64,000 bases of DNA from Stutzerimonas stutzeri TS44 (GCA_000263395.1 AJXE01000001.1:186001-250000); one strand, 5' to 3'; numbered from the stretch's first letter, positions 50,163-60,400 are shown. The notes: generated by a model from the sequence alone, not told the origin. Made by a program: numbers and translations.

Positions 50163-50987
50163 ATGACTTCTCCCCGCATCGCCTTCATCGGCGCCGGCAA
50201 TATGGCCGCCAGCCTGATCGGCGGCCTGCGCGCCCAGGGCGTCGCCGCTGACGTCATCCGCGCCAGCGATCCCGGAGCCGAGCAGCGCGCGCGGATCAGC
50301 GCCGAGCATGGCATCCAGACCTTCGCCGACAACCGTGACGCACTGGCGGGTGCCGATGTGATGGTGCTGGCGGTCAAGCCGCAGGTGATGCAGGCCGTCT
50401 GCCGTGACCTGGCAGCGCAGCTCGCGCCAACCGCGCTGATCGTCTCCATCGCCGCCGGCATCAGCTGTGACAGCCTGCAGCGCTGGCTCGGTCCACAGCC
50501 GCGCGCCATCGTGCGCTGCATGCCGAACACCCCGGCACTGCTGCGCCAGGGCGTCAGCGGCCTGTTCGCCAACGCACAGGTCAGCGCTGCGCAGAGGCAG
50601 CAGGCCGAACAGCTGCTCTCGGCGGTCGGCGTGGCCCTGTGGCTGGACGAAGAGCAGCTGATCGACGCGGTCACCGCCGTGTCCGGCAGCGGTCCGGCGT
50701 ACTTCTTCCTGCTCATCGAAGCGATGACCGCAGCCGGCGAACAGTTGGGCCTGCCGCGCGCAACGGCGGCGCAGCTGACGCTGCAGACCGCCTTGGGTGC
50801 GGCGCGCATGGCCTGCGAGAGCGACGTCGACGCCGCCGAACTGCGCCGCCGCGTCACCTCGCCGAACGGAACCACCGAAGCGGCGATCAAAGCCTTCCAG
50901 GCTGGCGGCTTCGAGCAACTGGTGCAGCAGGCGCTGAACGCCGCCGCGCACCGCTCGGCCGAGCTGGCCGAACAACTGGGCCAATAA
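50163..50987 (+). CDS. proC: Pyrroline-5-carboxylate reductase
   Basis: Last step of proline synthesis, NAD(P)H-dependent. 274 residues; nucleotide loop IAFIGAGNMAASLIGGL at the start, MPNTPALLRQGVSGL, AVSGSGPAYFFLLIEAM and the C-terminal RVTSPNGTTEAAI. AAAGGA precedes ATG 50163. Ten bases after yggS and nine before yggT, so all three form one operon. Confidence 0.97.
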   Translation: MTSPRIAFIGAGNMAASLIGGLRAQGVAADVIRASDPGAEQRARISAEHGIQTFADNRDALAGADVMVLAVKPQVMQAVCRDLAAQLAPTALIVSIAAGISCDSLQRWLGPQPRAIVRCMPNTPALLRQGVSGLFANAQVSAAQRQQAEQLLSAVGVALWLDEEQLIDAVTAVSGSGPAYFFLLIEAMTAAGEQLGLPRATAAQLTLQTALGAARMACESDVDAAELRRRVTSPNGTTEAAIKAFQAGGFEQLVQQALNAAAHRSAELAEQLGQ

Positions 50988-50996
50988 GGAGCATTC

Positions 50997-51587
50997 ATGT
51001 CCCAACTTTCGCAAGCCCTGATTCTCGTCATCCAGACCCTCGGCAGCCTCTACCTGCTGATCGTGCTGCTGCGCTTCATCCTGCAGCTGGTGCGCGCCGA
51101 CTTCTACAACCCGCTCAGCCAGTTCATCGTCAAGGCCACCCACCCGCTGCTGCGGCCGATGCGCCGGGTGATTCCGAGCATGGGCACGCTGGACCTGTCG
51201 TCGCTGCTGCTCGCGCTGATCGTGCAGATCGTGCTGATGGCGCTGATCCTGCTGGTGGCCTACGGCACCATCGGCAACCCGATTCTGCTGCTGATCTGGG
51301 CGCTGATCGGCATCATCGGGCTGTTCCTCAACATCTTCTTCTGGGCACTGATCATCAGCGTGATCCTCTCTTGGGTCGCGCCGGGCAGCCACAACCCGGG
51401 CGCGCAGCTGGTCAGCCAGCTCTGCGAGCCGCTGCTGGCTCCCTTCCGGCGCCTGCTGCCGAATCTCGGCGGGCTCGACATCTCGCCGATCTTCGCCTTC
51501 CTGGCGATCAAGTTGCTGGACATGCTGGTGATCAACCAGCTCGCCACCATGACCCACATGCCCAACATCCTGCGCATGCTGATCTGA
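50997..51587 (+). CDS. yggT: YggT-family membrane protein
   Basis: 196 residues with two YggT repeats, each a pair of membrane helices around LRFILQLVRADFYNPLSQFI and ILSWVAPGSHNPGAQLVSQL, and the PLLxPxRRxxP pattern (LLRPMRRVIPSMG, LLAPFRRLLPNLG). Implicated in osmotic tolerance or ion balance; biochemical role unknown. GGAG nearby before the ATG. A stem-loop without T-run follows at 51593-51643. Confidence 0.93.
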   Translation: MSQLSQALILVIQTLGSLYLLIVLLRFILQLVRADFYNPLSQFIVKATHPLLRPMRRVIPSMGTLDLSSLLLALIVQIVLMALILLVAYGTIGNPILLLIWALIGIIGLFLNIFFWALIISVILSWVAPGSHNPGAQLVSQLCEPLLAPFRRLLPNLGGLDISPIFAFLAIKLLDMLVINQLATMTHMPNILRMLI

Positions 51588-51592
51588 GCCTG

Positions 51593-51643
51593 ACGACCGT
51601 CCGGGGCCTTCGCAGGCCCTCCGGGCGGCCAGCCGACGGTCGT
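51593..51643. other. Long stem-loop between yggT and the dynamin-like gene
   Basis: ACGACCGT (51593-51600) pairs with ACGGTCGT (51636-51643), and inside it GGCCT pairs with AGGCC. There is no T-run, so it may be a factor-dependent terminator or a structured repeat. Confidence 0.4.
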
Positions 51644-51646
51644 GGA

Positions 51647-51674
51647 TTGACCGTCTGTCAGTGAATCGGATAAA
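51647..51674 (+). promoter_or_regulatory. Predicted promoter of the dynamin-like GTPase gene
   Basis: TTGACC (51647-51652) and GATAAA (51669-51674), 16 bases apart, about 30 bases before the ATG at 51704. Confidence 0.45.
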
Positions 51675-51703
51675 TCGCCGTACCACTTCCCCAGGGACCC
51701 GGG

Positions 51704-53671
51704 ATGAGCATGGAACGACTCGATCGACAGGTGGACGCCTACGTCACCTGGAAACGCGATCTGATCCGCGAGATCACCCGCTATCGCAGCTGGCTGCTGC
51801 ACAACCGCCTGAGCCACGAGGCGGCCGACACCCGTCTCGAGCGCGCACTGCGCATCCTGCGTACCGACCAGATCACCCTGGCGTTCGTCGGCGAGTATTC
51901 GCGCGGCAAGACCGAGCTGATCAACAGCCTGCTGTTTTCCGGCTACGGCCAGCGCATCCTGCCGTCGCGCGCGGGGCGCACCACCATGTGCCCGACCGAG
52001 CTGTTCTTCGATCCACGCGCCGAGCGCTGCTACATCCGCCTGCTGCCCATCGAGTCGCGTCTGGACGACACCAGCATCGCGCAGCTCAAGCGCACGCCGG
52101 GGCACTGGCTGAGCATTCCGCTGTACCCGCACGATCCGCAGAGCATGGTCGAGGCCTTCACCCAGGTCGCCCGCACCAAGGCCGTACCGGTCGCGCAGGC
52201 CATCGAGCTGGGCTTCCAACCTGAGGCACTGGAGCGCGCCGAAGGCACCGAGCAGGTGCTGGTGCCGGCCTGGCGCCATGCACTGGTCAATTTCGACCAT
52301 CCGCTGCTGCGCCAGGGCCTGCGCATCCTCGACACCCCGGGGCTGAACGCGCTGGGCAGCGAGCCGGAGCTCACCCTGTCGATGCTGCCCAACGCCCAGG
52401 CCGTGCTGTTCATGCTGTCCGCCGATGCCGGCGTCACCGCCAGCGACATGGACATCTGGCGAAGGCACGTCTGCCAGCTCGACAGCGATACCCGCGGCAA
52501 CCTGTTCGCCGTGCTGAACAAGATCGACGTGCTGTGGGACGATCCCGCTGGCGAGGAGTTCGTCAGCGAAGCGATTCGCCAGATGCGCGCCAGCACCGCC
52601 CAGCAGTTGGGCATCGACAGCGCCCAGGTGCTGCCGCTGTCGGCCAAGCAGGCCCTGCTGGGCAAGGTGCGCGGCGACCAGGCGCTGCTCGAACGCAGCC
52701 AGCTCAAGGCGCTGGAGCAGCTGCTCGCCGCGCGCATCCTGACGCAGAAGGAGCGCCTGCTCGAAGAACAGGTGGTACGCCAGGTACTCGCCCTGCTGCA
52801 CAGCAGCCAGCAGGTGCTGCAGCTGCGTCGCGACAAGGTCGGCGAGCAGCGCGCCCTGCTGGAGAATCACCAGGAGGGCAACGGGCGCATGCTGCTGGAA
52901 CTGACCGCGCGCACCCGCCATGACCACAATCGCCACCACAAACGCCTGCTCGAACTGCGTACCAACCAGCACCTGCTGCAGCGCCAGGGCGAGCTGCTCG
53001 GCGCGGCCATTCGCGCCGAGCGCCTGGAGGAACACCTGGCCCGGCTGCGGCGTAGCCTTACCGGCAGCCTGACGACGCTGGGCATCAACCTGGCCATCCT
53101 GCATTTCTTCCGCTGTGTCGCGCAGGACCTGCACGCGCTGGAACTCGAAGCCGCACACGCCAACAAGGTGGTCGTCGCCATCTATCAGCGGCACAACGAG
53201 GAAAACCCGCTGCAGGGCCTCGACGCGCCGCTGTTCGAGCTCCAGCCGTTCCAGCATGAGCTGCGCAGCCTGCAGAGCAAGGCCGACCAGTTCCGCCTGC
53301 AGCTCAAGACCCTGCTCACCGAACAGAGCGCGCTCACCCGGCGCTTCTTCGCCACGCTGGTGCAGGAGGTGATCGGCCTGCACCAGCGCCTGCGCCAGGA
53401 GGCCAAGGGCTGGGCTGGCGACGCGCTGACGCCCTTGCTGCAGCATGCGCTGGAGAACAAGCAGCAGCTGGAAACTCACATGCTGCGCCTCAAGACGCTG
53501 GCGCAGACCAGCCAGCAGGACAGCCAGCGCGCCCAGCTGCTGACGCGCTATTGCGGCGAACTGGACCAGCAGCTGGCCCAGGCCGCGGAAATGCTGCGCG
53601 TGCTGCGACTACCGGCGCCGCTCAGGCGCCAGGCCAAGGTGGTCAGCCTGACGGATGCGGCTCGATGCTGA
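51704..53671 (+). CDS. Dynamin-like GTPase
   Basis: 655 residues. The G1 loop GEYSRGKTELIN (about residues 64-75), a Thr-rich switch (AGRTTMCPTELFF), the G3 motif LDTPGLNALG and G4 NKID are all present, giving a large GTPase of the bacterial dynamin-like class. The second half is mostly long helices with charged and Leu/Gln-rich stretches, consistent with the stalk of a dynamin, and a short apolar patch (SLTTLGINLAILHFF, about 452-466). Bacterial dynamins usually remodel membranes; here neither partner nor target is shown by context. It has its own promoter and a single copy. ATG 51704 is used; ATG 51710 is also possible. Confidence 0.85.
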   Translation: MSMERLDRQVDAYVTWKRDLIREITRYRSWLLHNRLSHEAADTRLERALRILRTDQITLAFVGEYSRGKTELINSLLFSGYGQRILPSRAGRTTMCPTELFFDPRAERCYIRLLPIESRLDDTSIAQLKRTPGHWLSIPLYPHDPQSMVEAFTQVARTKAVPVAQAIELGFQPEALERAEGTEQVLVPAWRHALVNFDHPLLRQGLRILDTPGLNALGSEPELTLSMLPNAQAVLFMLSADAGVTASDMDIWRRHVCQLDSDTRGNLFAVLNKIDVLWDDPAGEEFVSEAIRQMRASTAQQLGIDSAQVLPLSAKQALLGKVRGDQALLERSQLKALEQLLAARILTQKERLLEEQVVRQVLALLHSSQQVLQLRRDKVGEQRALLENHQEGNGRMLLELTARTRHDHNRHHKRLLELRTNQHLLQRQGELLGAAIRAERLEEHLARLRRSLTGSLTTLGINLAILHFFRCVAQDLHALELEAAHANKVVVAIYQRHNEENPLQGLDAPLFELQPFQHELRSLQSKADQFRLQLKTLLTEQSALTRRFFATLVQEVIGLHQRLRQEAKGWAGDALTPLLQHALENKQQLETHMLRLKTLAQTSQQDSQRAQLLTRYCGELDQQLAQAAEMLRVLRLPAPLRRQAKVVSLTDAARC

Positions 53672-53751
53672 TCGGCCGCAGCGATTGCAGATGAATTGCG
53701 GCGCGCTTCCCTTTAGACTTTGCTGCCTTCTTTTCGCAAGAGCCAGGGTCG

Positions 53752-54891
53752 ATGCCCACTGCCATTCCAGCCGATTCCGTTGGCCTGGTGAGTCCGAAGG
53801 TCGCGCATTTTGCCGAACCGCTGGCACTCGCCTGTGGCCGCACGCTGGCCGACTACCAGCTGATCTATGAAACCTACGGCCAACTGAACGCCGCGCGCAG
53901 CAATGCCGTGCTGATCTGCCATGCGCTGTCCGGCCATCACCATGCTGCCGGCTACCACAGCCCGGACGACCGCAAGCCGGGCTGGTGGGACAGCTGCATC
54001 GGCCCCGGCAAGGCCATCGACACCGAGCGCTTCTTCGTCGTCAGCCTGAACAACCTCGGCGGTTGCAACGGCTCGACCGGGCCGAGCAGCCTCAACCCGG
54101 CGACGGGCAAGGTCTACGGCGCCGACTTCCCGGTGGTCACCGTGGAGGACTGGGTGCACAGCCAGGCACTGTTGGCCGATCAGCTCGGCATCGCGCAATG
54201 GGCCGCCGTGGTGGGCGGCAGCCTCGGCGGCATGCAGGCGCTGCAATGGACCATCAGCTGTCCCGAGCGCGTGCGCCACTGCCTGGCTATCGCCTCGGCG
54301 CCCAAGCTGTCGGCGCAGAACATCGCCTTCAACGAAGTCGCGCGCCAGGCGATTCTTTCCGACCCGGAATTCCACGGTGGGCACTTCCAGGACATGGGCG
54401 TGATTCCCAAGCGCGGCCTGATGCTGGCGCGCATGGTCGGCCACATCACCTACCTGTCGAACGATGCGATGGGCACCAAGTTCGGTCGCGGCCTGCGCAG
54501 CGAGAAGCTCAACTACGACTTCAACAGCGTCGAGTTCCAGGTCGAGAGCTACCTGCGTTACCAGGGCGAGGAATTCTCGGCGCGCTTCGACGCCAACACC
54601 TACCTGCTGATGACCAAGGCGCTGGACTACTTCGACCCGGCGGCGGCGCACGACGACGACCTGGCCAAGACCTTCGCCGACGCCAAGGCCGATTTCTGCG
54701 TGATGTCTTTCACCACCGACTGGCGCTTCTCGCCGGAGCGCTCGCGGGAAATCGTCGATGCGCTGCTCGCCGCGCGCAAGAGCGTCTGCTACCTGGAGAT
54801 CGACGCGCCGCAGGGCCACGATGCCTTCCTGATCCCCAATCCCCGCTACCTGCAGGCCTTTCGCGGTTACATGAACCGCATCGCCGTATAA
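53752..54891 (+). CDS. metX: Homoserine O-acyltransferase (succinyl type in Pseudomonas)
   Basis: 379 residues of the alpha/beta hydrolase fold: oxyanion/early motif [14 protein letters not shown], nucleophile elbow [12 protein letters not shown] (Ser at about residue 160), and the late His in [12 protein letters not shown]. First committed step of methionine synthesis. Family members from pseudomonads use succinyl-CoA despite the MetX name; I cannot settle that here by residue. Followed after ten bases by metW, its usual partner. Confidence 0.95.
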   Translation: MPTAIPADSVGLVSPKVAHFAEPLALACGRTLADYQLIYETYGQLNAARSNAVLICHALSGHHHAAGYHSPDDRKPGWWDSCIGPGKAIDTERFFVVSLNNLGGCNGSTGPSSLNPATGKVYGADFPVVTVEDWVHSQALLADQLGIAQWAAVVGGSLGGMQALQWTISCPERVRHCLAIASAPKLSAQNIAFNEVARQAILSDPEFHGGHFQDMGVIPKRGLMLARMVGHITYLSNDAMGTKFGRGLRSEKLNYDFNSVEFQVESYLRYQGEEFSARFDANTYLLMTKALDYFDPAAAHDDDLAKTFADAKADFCVMSFTTDWRFSPERSREIVDALLAARKSVCYLEIDAPQGHDAFLIPNPRYLQAFRGYMNRIAV

Positions 54892-54901
54892 GGAACCCAA
54901 G

Positions 54902-55501
54902 ATGCGCGCCGACCTGGACATCATCCAAGACTGGATTCCTGCCGGCAGCCGGGTGCTCGACCTCGGCTGTGGCAACGGCGAGCTGCTGGCCTGGCTGCGC
55001 GACCACAAGCAGGTCAGCGGCTACGGGCTGGAGATCGACCCGGACAACATCGCTGCCTGCATCGAAAAGGGCGTCAACGTCATCGAACAGGACCTGGACA
55101 AGGGCCTGGGCAACTTCGCCAGCGACAGCTTCGACATGGTGGTGATGACCCAGGCGCTGCAGGCCGTGCACTACCCCGACCTGCTGATGAAGGAAATGCT
55201 GCGCGTCGGCCGCCAGTGCATCATCACCTTCCCCAACTTCGGCCACTGGCGCTGCCGCTGGTACCTTGCGAGCAAGGGCCGCATGCCGGTTTCCGAGTTC
55301 CTCCCCTACACTTGGTACAACACACCGAACATTCACTTCTGCACCTTCGAGGATTTCGAGCGGCTCTGCCATGAACGTGGCGCGCGGGTGCTGGAGCGAC
55401 TGGCGGTGGATCGCGATCACCGGCACGGCTGGGGCAGTCGCCTGTGGCCCAACCTGCTGGGCGAGATCGGCATCTACCGCGTTACCGGACCGGCCCGATG
55501 A
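54902..55501 (+). CDS. metW: Methionine biosynthesis protein MetW
   Basis: 199 residues of a class I methyltransferase-like fold with motif I VLDLGCGNGELLAWL (about 18-32), the acidic GYGLEIDPDNIAAC and the family-specific ITFPNFGHWRCRW. MetW pairs with MetX and is needed for homoserine acylation in many Proteobacteria. Same operon as metX. Confidence 0.95.
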   Translation: MRADLDIIQDWIPAGSRVLDLGCGNGELLAWLRDHKQVSGYGLEIDPDNIAACIEKGVNVIEQDLDKGLGNFASDSFDMVVMTQALQAVHYPDLLMKEMLRVGRQCIITFPNFGHWRCRWYLASKGRMPVSEFLPYTWYNTPNIHFCTFEDFERLCHERGARVLERLAVDRDHRHGWGSRLWPNLLGEIGIYRVTGPAR

Positions 55502-55529
55502 CCGGCTGCACTGCTGGAGGAGAACGACC

Positions 55530-55952
55530 ATGAAACGAGTCCTGATCTGCCTGCTGGTCGCGCTGTTCGCGCTGCCGGCGTTCGCCGAGCGCAAGCACAG
55601 CGTCGGCGGCTACGACATTCACTACATCGCCTTCAATTCCGGCTTCCTGCAGCCGGACGTCGCCGCCGCGGCCGGCCTGGTGCGCAGCAAGACGCAGGGC
55701 GTGGTCAACGTCTCCGTGCTCAAGCAGGGCAAGGCGGTGCCAGCACAGGTCAGCGGCACGGTGAAGAACCTGCTCGGCCAGGACCGCCCACTGACCTTCA
55801 AGCAGCTCAAGGAAGGCGACGCGGCGCTGTACTACCTGGCGCAGTTCCCCATCGACGCCCAGGAAACCCTGCGCTTCAGCCTGACGGTCAAGCCGCAGGA
55901 CGGTGAATCGGTCACCTTCGACTTCAACCAGGAAATCTTCCCCGACGAATGA
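55530..55952 (+). CDS. DUF4426 periplasmic protein
   Basis: 140 residues with a clean signal peptide ([16 protein letters not shown] before ERKHS). The mature part ([21 protein letters not shown]) matches the small family found between metW and rdgB in pseudomonads. Function unknown. GGAGG lies about eight bases before ATG 55530. Its stop overlaps the rdgB start. Confidence 0.85.
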   Translation: MKRVLICLLVALFALPAFAERKHSVGGYDIHYIAFNSGFLQPDVAAAAGLVRSKTQGVVNVSVLKQGKAVPAQVSGTVKNLLGQDRPLTFKQLKEGDAALYYLAQFPIDAQETLRFSLTVKPQDGESVTFDFNQEIFPDE

Positions 55953-56545
55953 TGCCTTTCAACGAACTGGTGCTCGCCAGCCACAACGCCGGCAAGCTCA
56001 AGGAACTCCAGGCCATGCTCGGCGATGCCGTGCGCGTGCGCTCGATCGCCGAATTCAGCAGCGTCGAGCCGGAAGAGACCGGCCTGTCGTTCATCGAGAA
56101 CGCCATCCTCAAGGCGCGCAACGCCGCGCGGCTATCCGGGTTGCCGGCGCTGGCCGACGACTCCGGCCTGGCGGTCGATGCGCTGGGCGGCGCGCCGGGC
56201 ATCTACTCGGCGCGCTACGCCGACGGCCAGGGCGACGCAGCGAACAACGCCAAGCTGTTGCAGGTGCTGCAGGATGTTCCCGACGCCGAGCGCAACGCGC
56301 AGTTCGTCTGCGCGCTGGCGCTGGTGCGGCACGCCGAGGACCCGCTGCCGATCCTCTGCGAAGGCCTGTGGCACGGACGCATCCTGCATGCGCCGCGCGG
56401 TGAACACGGCTTCGGCTACGACCCGCTGTTCTGGGTACCCGAATGCGACTGCTCCAGCGCCGAGCTGCCGGCAGCCGAGAAGAACCGGCTGAGCCACCGC
56501 GCGCGGGCCATGTCGCTGCTCAAGCAGCGCCTGGGCATCGCGTGA
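55949..56545 (+). CDS. rdgB: Non-canonical purine NTP pyrophosphatase (dITP/XTP, Ham1 family)
   Basis: 198 residues. The N-terminal [14 protein letters not shown], the catalytic region [20 protein letters not shown] and the C-terminal [12 protein letters not shown] and LSHRARAM are family signatures. It removes ITP, dITP and XTP from nucleotide pools. The start overlaps the DUF4426 stop; ATG 55952 right after is equally possible. Its own stop overlaps hemW (GTGA). Confidence 0.96.
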   Translation: MMPFNELVLASHNAGKLKELQAMLGDAVRVRSIAEFSSVEPEETGLSFIENAILKARNAARLSGLPALADDSGLAVDALGGAPGIYSARYADGQGDAANNAKLLQVLQDVPDAERNAQFVCALALVRHAEDPLPILCEGLWHGRILHAPRGEHGFGYDPLFWVPECDCSSAELPAAEKNRLSHRARAMSLLKQRLGIA

Positions 56546-57741
56546 TCATTGCCTCGGACACGACAACCAGAGCGGTATCCGGACACCCCCTGACGGCGCC
56601 GCTGGACCCGTTGCCACCACTGGCGGCATACGTGCATATCCCCTGGTGCGTGCGCAAATGCCCGTACTGCGACTTCAATTCCCACGCCGCCGGCCCCGAG
56701 CTGCCGGAAGCCGCCTATGTCGACGCGCTGCTGGCCGACCTCGACGAGGATCACGAACAGGTGCAGCAGCGCCGGCTGAGTTCGATCTTCTTCGGCGGCG
56801 GCACCCCGAGCCTGTTCAGCGCGTCGGCGCTGGGGCGCATCCTCGACGGGCTGGAGCGCCGCATCGGCTTCGCCGATGACATCGAAATCACCCTCGAGGC
56901 GAATCCGGGCACCTTCGAACAGGCCAAATTCCGCGACTATCGCCAACTCGGCATCAATCGCCTGTCGATCGGCGTACAGAGCTTCCAGGCCGACAAGCTC
57001 AAGGCGCTGGGGCGCATCCATGACGGCGACGAGGCCATCCGCGCCGCCGACATGGCGCGTGCCGCCGGCTTCGACAACTTCAACCTGGACCTGATGCACG
57101 GCCTGCCGCAGCAGAGCCTGGACGATGCGCTGGCGGACCTGCGCACCGCCATCGCCCAGCAGCCGACGCACCTGTCCTGGTACCAGCTGACCGTCGAGCC
57201 GAACACCGAGTTCTGGAGCCGGCCGCCGCAGCTGCCGGACGACGACATCCTCTGGGACATCCAGGAAGCCGGCCAGGCGCTGCTCGCCGAACACGGCTAT
57301 CGCCAGTACGAAACCTCGGCCTACGCACAGCCCGGCCGGCAGGCGCGGCACAACCTGAACTACTGGACCTTCGGCGATTTCCTCGGCATCGGCGCCGGCG
57401 CCCACGCCAAGCTCAGTCACGCCGACGGGCGCATCCTGCGCAGTTGGAAGACCCGCGCGCCGAAGGACTACCTCGACCCGGCCAAGCCCTTTCGCGCTGG
57501 CGAGAAGCAGTTGCTGGCGGAGGAATTGCCCTTCGAATTTCTGATGAACGTGCTGCGCCTCACCGACGGCGTGCCCGCGCTGCTGTTCACTCAGCGCACC
57601 GGTCTGTCGCTCGACCTGCTCGCCGTCGGGCGCCGCGAAGCCGAGGCGCGCGGACTGCTGGTCGCCGATCCGCAGCGGCTGGTGGCGACACCCAAAGGCC
57701 AGCTGTTTCTCAACGACCTGCTGCAACTCTTTCTGCCCTAA
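56542..57741 (+). CDS. hemW: HemW, radical SAM heme chaperone (coproporphyrinogen III oxidase-like)
   Basis: 399 residues. The 4Fe-4S cluster motif is [13 protein letters not shown] (about residues 36-48), followed by [35 protein letters not shown] and the HemW domain. Family members deliver heme to membrane-bound enzymes rather than oxidise coproporphyrinogen. I use GTG 56542, which overlaps the rdgB stop by four bases; the open frame upstream is rdgB in another phase. Confidence 0.94.
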   Translation: MIIASDTTTRAVSGHPLTAPLDPLPPLAAYVHIPWCVRKCPYCDFNSHAAGPELPEAAYVDALLADLDEDHEQVQQRRLSSIFFGGGTPSLFSASALGRILDGLERRIGFADDIEITLEANPGTFEQAKFRDYRQLGINRLSIGVQSFQADKLKALGRIHDGDEAIRAADMARAAGFDNFNLDLMHGLPQQSLDDALADLRTAIAQQPTHLSWYQLTVEPNTEFWSRPPQLPDDDILWDIQEAGQALLAEHGYRQYETSAYAQPGRQARHNLNYWTFGDFLGIGAGAHAKLSHADGRILRSWKTRAPKDYLDPAKPFRAGEKQLLAEELPFEFLMNVLRLTDGVPALLFTQRTGLSLDLLAVGRREAEARGLLVADPQRLVATPKGQLFLNDLLQLFLP

Positions 57742-57750
57742 GGACCCCGC

Positions 57751-58074
57751 ATGGATTTGCTACTCGACCTGATCGCCAGCCTGTCGCGCTGGAGCCGCAG
57801 CCACCTCTCGGACATCTCGCTGGCGATCATGGCCACGCTGTTCGTACTGTTCGGCCCGGCGCTCAACGGCTGGGTGCAGAAGAACATCGGCGGGCTCAAC
57901 TTCGTGCTGCGCACGCTGCTGTTCGTGATCTTCTGCGCGATCGTCTACGGCCTCGGCATCATCTACCTGAGCCCCTGGCTGGCCAAGGGCTTGGCGCAGT
58001 TCAACAACTACACGCTGGCGCCGGTGCTGCTGGTGGTGCTGTTCATCGTCGGGGTGATCGCCGACCGCAACTGA
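57751..58074 (+). CDS. DUF3392 membrane protein
   Basis: 107 residues with about three membrane helices (ISLAIMATLFVLFGPALNGW, LLFVIFCAIVYGLGIIYLS, LLVVLFIVGVIAD). A short conserved pseudomonad and gammaproteobacterial protein of unknown function; last gene of the metX-hemW operon, nine bases after hemW. A bidirectional terminator follows. Confidence 0.85.
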   Translation: MDLLLDLIASLSRWSRSHLSDISLAIMATLFVLFGPALNGWVQKNIGGLNFVLRTLLFVIFCAIVYGLGIIYLSPWLAKGLAQFNNYTLAPVLLVVLFIVGVIADRN

Positions 58075-58095
58075 GCACGGTGTTCGCCGCACATG

Positions 58096-58122
58096 AAAAC
58101 GCCGCCCTCGGGCGGCGTTTTT
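58096..58122. terminator. Bidirectional intrinsic terminator
   Basis: AAAACGCCGCCC, a short TC loop, then GGGCGGCGTTTTT. It separates the convergent DUF3392 and DUF1329 genes. Confidence 0.9.
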
Positions 58123-58135
58123 CGTGGCATCCGAA

Positions 58136-59473
58136 TCAGTTGCCGCTGCGGCGCAACGCCTGCGGCGAGAAGTCGTGGGGACTCAGGCGCACGCCGAAGT
58201 CGTACATCGGCTCGCCGTTGTCCAGACCGTCGACGAAGTAGTTGCCATCCTTGAGGTGATACAGCGTCTCCAGGGTGCTGTTGAACATCGGCACCTCGTA
58301 GTAGCTGATCGGATGGCTTTCCTGCAGGCCGATCAGCTGGCCGCCGGCATCGAACAGGTCCACGGCGAGAATCTGCCAGCTGTCCTCATCCAGATAGAAG
58401 CGCCGCTTGGCGTAAGGATGGGCGAAGCCGGTGCGCAGGGTCGCCTCGACTACCCAGACGCGATGCAGTTCGTAACGCAGCAGTTCGGGGTTGAGTGTGC
58501 GCGGCAAGACGATGTCGTCATAGGGAATGCCCTGCTGGTGCACCGCATAGCTGTTGTAGGGCACCAGCATCTCGCGCTTGCCCAGCAGCTGCCAGTCGTA
58601 GCGATCGGGCGCGCCGTTGAACGAGTCGACCACGTCGGCCGTGGCCAGCCCGCTGGTATCCGGCTGCACCGAATCGTAGGCCAGCGACGGCAGGCGTCGC
58701 ACCCGACGATCGCCCGGGCTGTAGCGCCAGGCCTTGCGGGTGGTCAGCACCTGGTCGAGCGGGTCCTGCACCACCAGCGCGGTGCCAGCCAGCTTGGCCG
58801 GCGCGGTGACCCGGTACTTGTAGTACAGCAGGGTGTTGTTCAGCTCGCTCGGCTGCAGTCCCTCGCGGTTGTACACGTAGTACACGTGACGATCACGCTT
58901 GATGTAGTTGACGCGGCCGCCGATCACCACCGCCTGGTGGTTGATCATGTGGGTCTGCTCGCCCTTGTAGTGCAGGACGTGGTTCCAGATCGCCTCCATG
59001 CCGTTCTGCGGAAACGGGAAGGGAATACCGGCCGTCGCGCCCTGGAAACCGTTGCCGTTGGCGATCAGCTCGGCGGACTGCGCATTGGCGCGGGTCGCTT
59101 CGTAGATGCGCTGCGGCGCGGCGGCGCTGCGGCGGGTCGGGAACACGCGCAGGTGGAAGTCGGGATAGCGCTCGAGCAGCGCCACAAGCCCCTCGGGGAG
59201 GCGCTCGGCATGCTCGGCCAGGTTGCTCTTGTCGACGCGGTAGAGCGGCGCGTCGCCGGCGAAGGGATCGGGATGGTGCATGCCCGGCTGGTAGTTCGCC
59301 GGCGGGGCGATACCGCCGGTCCAGGCCGGGATCGTGCCGGCGGCGTTGCCGGCCCGCTCGGCACCGAGCGGCGTGAGGTCCTGTCCCAGGCGCGCCGCCT
59401 GGCCCGCGTCCACCGCGGCGAACGCCGGCCAACTGGCACAGGCCGTCAGCAGCACTGCAATCTTCACGTACAT
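58136..59473 (-). CDS. DUF1329 periplasmic protein
   Basis: 445 residues with a signal peptide (IAVLLTACASWPAFA before AVDAG). The pattern LTPLGAERAGNAAGTIPAWTGG and later RFYLDEDSWQILAVDLFD match DUF1329. In pseudomonads these proteins often pair with DUF1302 outer-membrane proteins and lie near lipid or sterol functions. Here no DUF1302 gene is adjacent, so no function is assigned. Monocistronic, ending at the bidirectional terminator. Confidence 0.85.
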   Translation of the reverse strand: MYVKIAVLLTACASWPAFAAVDAGQAARLGQDLTPLGAERAGNAAGTIPAWTGGIAPPANYQPGMHHPDPFAGDAPLYRVDKSNLAEHAERLPEGLVALLERYPDFHLRVFPTRRSAAAPQRIYEATRANAQSAELIANGNGFQGATAGIPFPFPQNGMEAIWNHVLHYKGEQTHMINHQAVVIGGRVNYIKRDRHVYYVYNREGLQPSELNNTLLYYKYRVTAPAKLAGTALVVQDPLDQVLTTRKAWRYSPGDRRVRRLPSLAYDSVQPDTSGLATADVVDSFNGAPDRYDWQLLGKREMLVPYNSYAVHQQGIPYDDIVLPRTLNPELLRYELHRVWVVEATLRTGFAHPYAKRRFYLDEDSWQILAVDLFDAGGQLIGLQESHPISYYEVPMFNSTLETLYHLKDGNYFVDGLDNGEPMYDFGVRLSPHDFSPQALRRSGN

Positions 59474-59623
59474 CGTCTACTACCCCCTTGTGGCGGACGA
59501 CGACCGTGCATGTGCAGGCTAGCCATCCGCTGGCATTGTTGTTCGGTTCGGGCAGGCGAGCCGTCCTGGCGTTGTGCATCCTGCGACCGCTTGGCGGCGG
59601 CTCTGGTGAGGCGGTGCGTGCGC

Positions 59624-60337
59624 TTAGTCGACGCGCTGGAACTTCAGGTCCCAGACGCCGTGGCCGAGACGCTCGCCGCGACGCTCGAACTTGGTCACCG
59701 GGCGCTCCGCGGGCCGCGGCACGTAAGCGCCGTCGGTCGCGAGATTGCGATATCCCGGCGCCGCGCTCATGACCTCGAGCATGTGCTCGGCATAGGGCTG
59801 CCAGTCGGTCGCCATATGCAGCACGCCACCGACCTTGAGCTTCTGCCGGATCAGCTCGGCGAAAGCCGGTTGCACGATTCGGCGCTTATGGTGACGGCTT
59901 TTGTGCCAAGGATCGGGGAAAAACAGCAGAACCCGATCAAGGCTAGCGTCGGCGACGCATTCACGCAGGACCTCGAGCGCGTCGCAACTGTAGACGCGAA
60001 CATTCTGCAGGTTTTGTGACAGAAGTCCGCCAAGCAGCGCGCCGACCCCCGGCTTGTGCACTTCGACGCCGATGAAATCCTGCTCCGGCGCGGCCGCCGC
60101 CATCTCCAGCGTCGAATGGCCCATGCCGAAGCCGATCTCGAAGGTGCGCGGCGCTTGGCGACCGAACACCTGGTCGAAGTCGCGCAGACCGTCGCTCAGC
60201 TCCAGGCCGAATTGCGGCCAGCCCAGCTCGATGCCGCGCTGCTGGCCGAGGGTGGTGCGGCCGGCGCGCATCACGAAGCTCTTGATGGTGCGTCGATGTT
60301 CGAGCGGCTGCTCGGGCGTGGAGGTCGGTTCAGTCAT
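59624..60337 (-). CDS. trmB: tRNA (guanine-N7)-methyltransferase
   Basis: 237 residues; makes m7G46 in t[18 protein letters not shown] is the SAM loop, [12 protein letters not shown] follows, and [16 protein letters not shown] (about 155-170) is the family signature with the catalytic/binding residues. ATG 60337 gives the normal N-terminus. Lies just past the thiG terminator, so it depends on read-through or its own promoter. Confidence 0.96.
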   Translation of the reverse strand: MTEPTSTPEQPLEHRRTIKSFVMRAGRTTLGQQRGIELGWPQFGLELSDGLRDFDQVFGRQAPRTFEIGFGMGHSTLEMAAAAPEQDFIGVEVHKPGVGALLGGLLSQNLQNVRVYSCDALEVLRECVADASLDRVLLFFPDPWHKSRHHKRRIVQPAFAELIRQKLKVGGVLHMATDWQPYAEHMLEVMSAAPGYRNLATDGAYVPRPAERPVTKFERRGERLGHGVWDLKFQRVD

Positions 60338-60353
60338 GGGATACCTGCGCAAA

Positions 60354-60390
60354 CAAAAAAGCCGGCCCCGACTCGACATCGGGACCGGCC
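60354..60390 (-). terminator. Intrinsic terminator after thiG
   Basis: On the minus strand GCCGGTCCCGA pairs with TCGGGGCCGGC (one G-T pair) and is followed by TTTTTTG. It is about ten bases after the thiG stop. Confidence 0.9.
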
Positions 60391-60400
60391 ACGAGAGGAA

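Noticed and set aside
48920..51031. A 703-residue minus-strand frame crossing pilT, yggS and proC
   Set aside because: It spans three genes that have intact motifs on the other strand or in another frame; composition is that of an antisense shadow.
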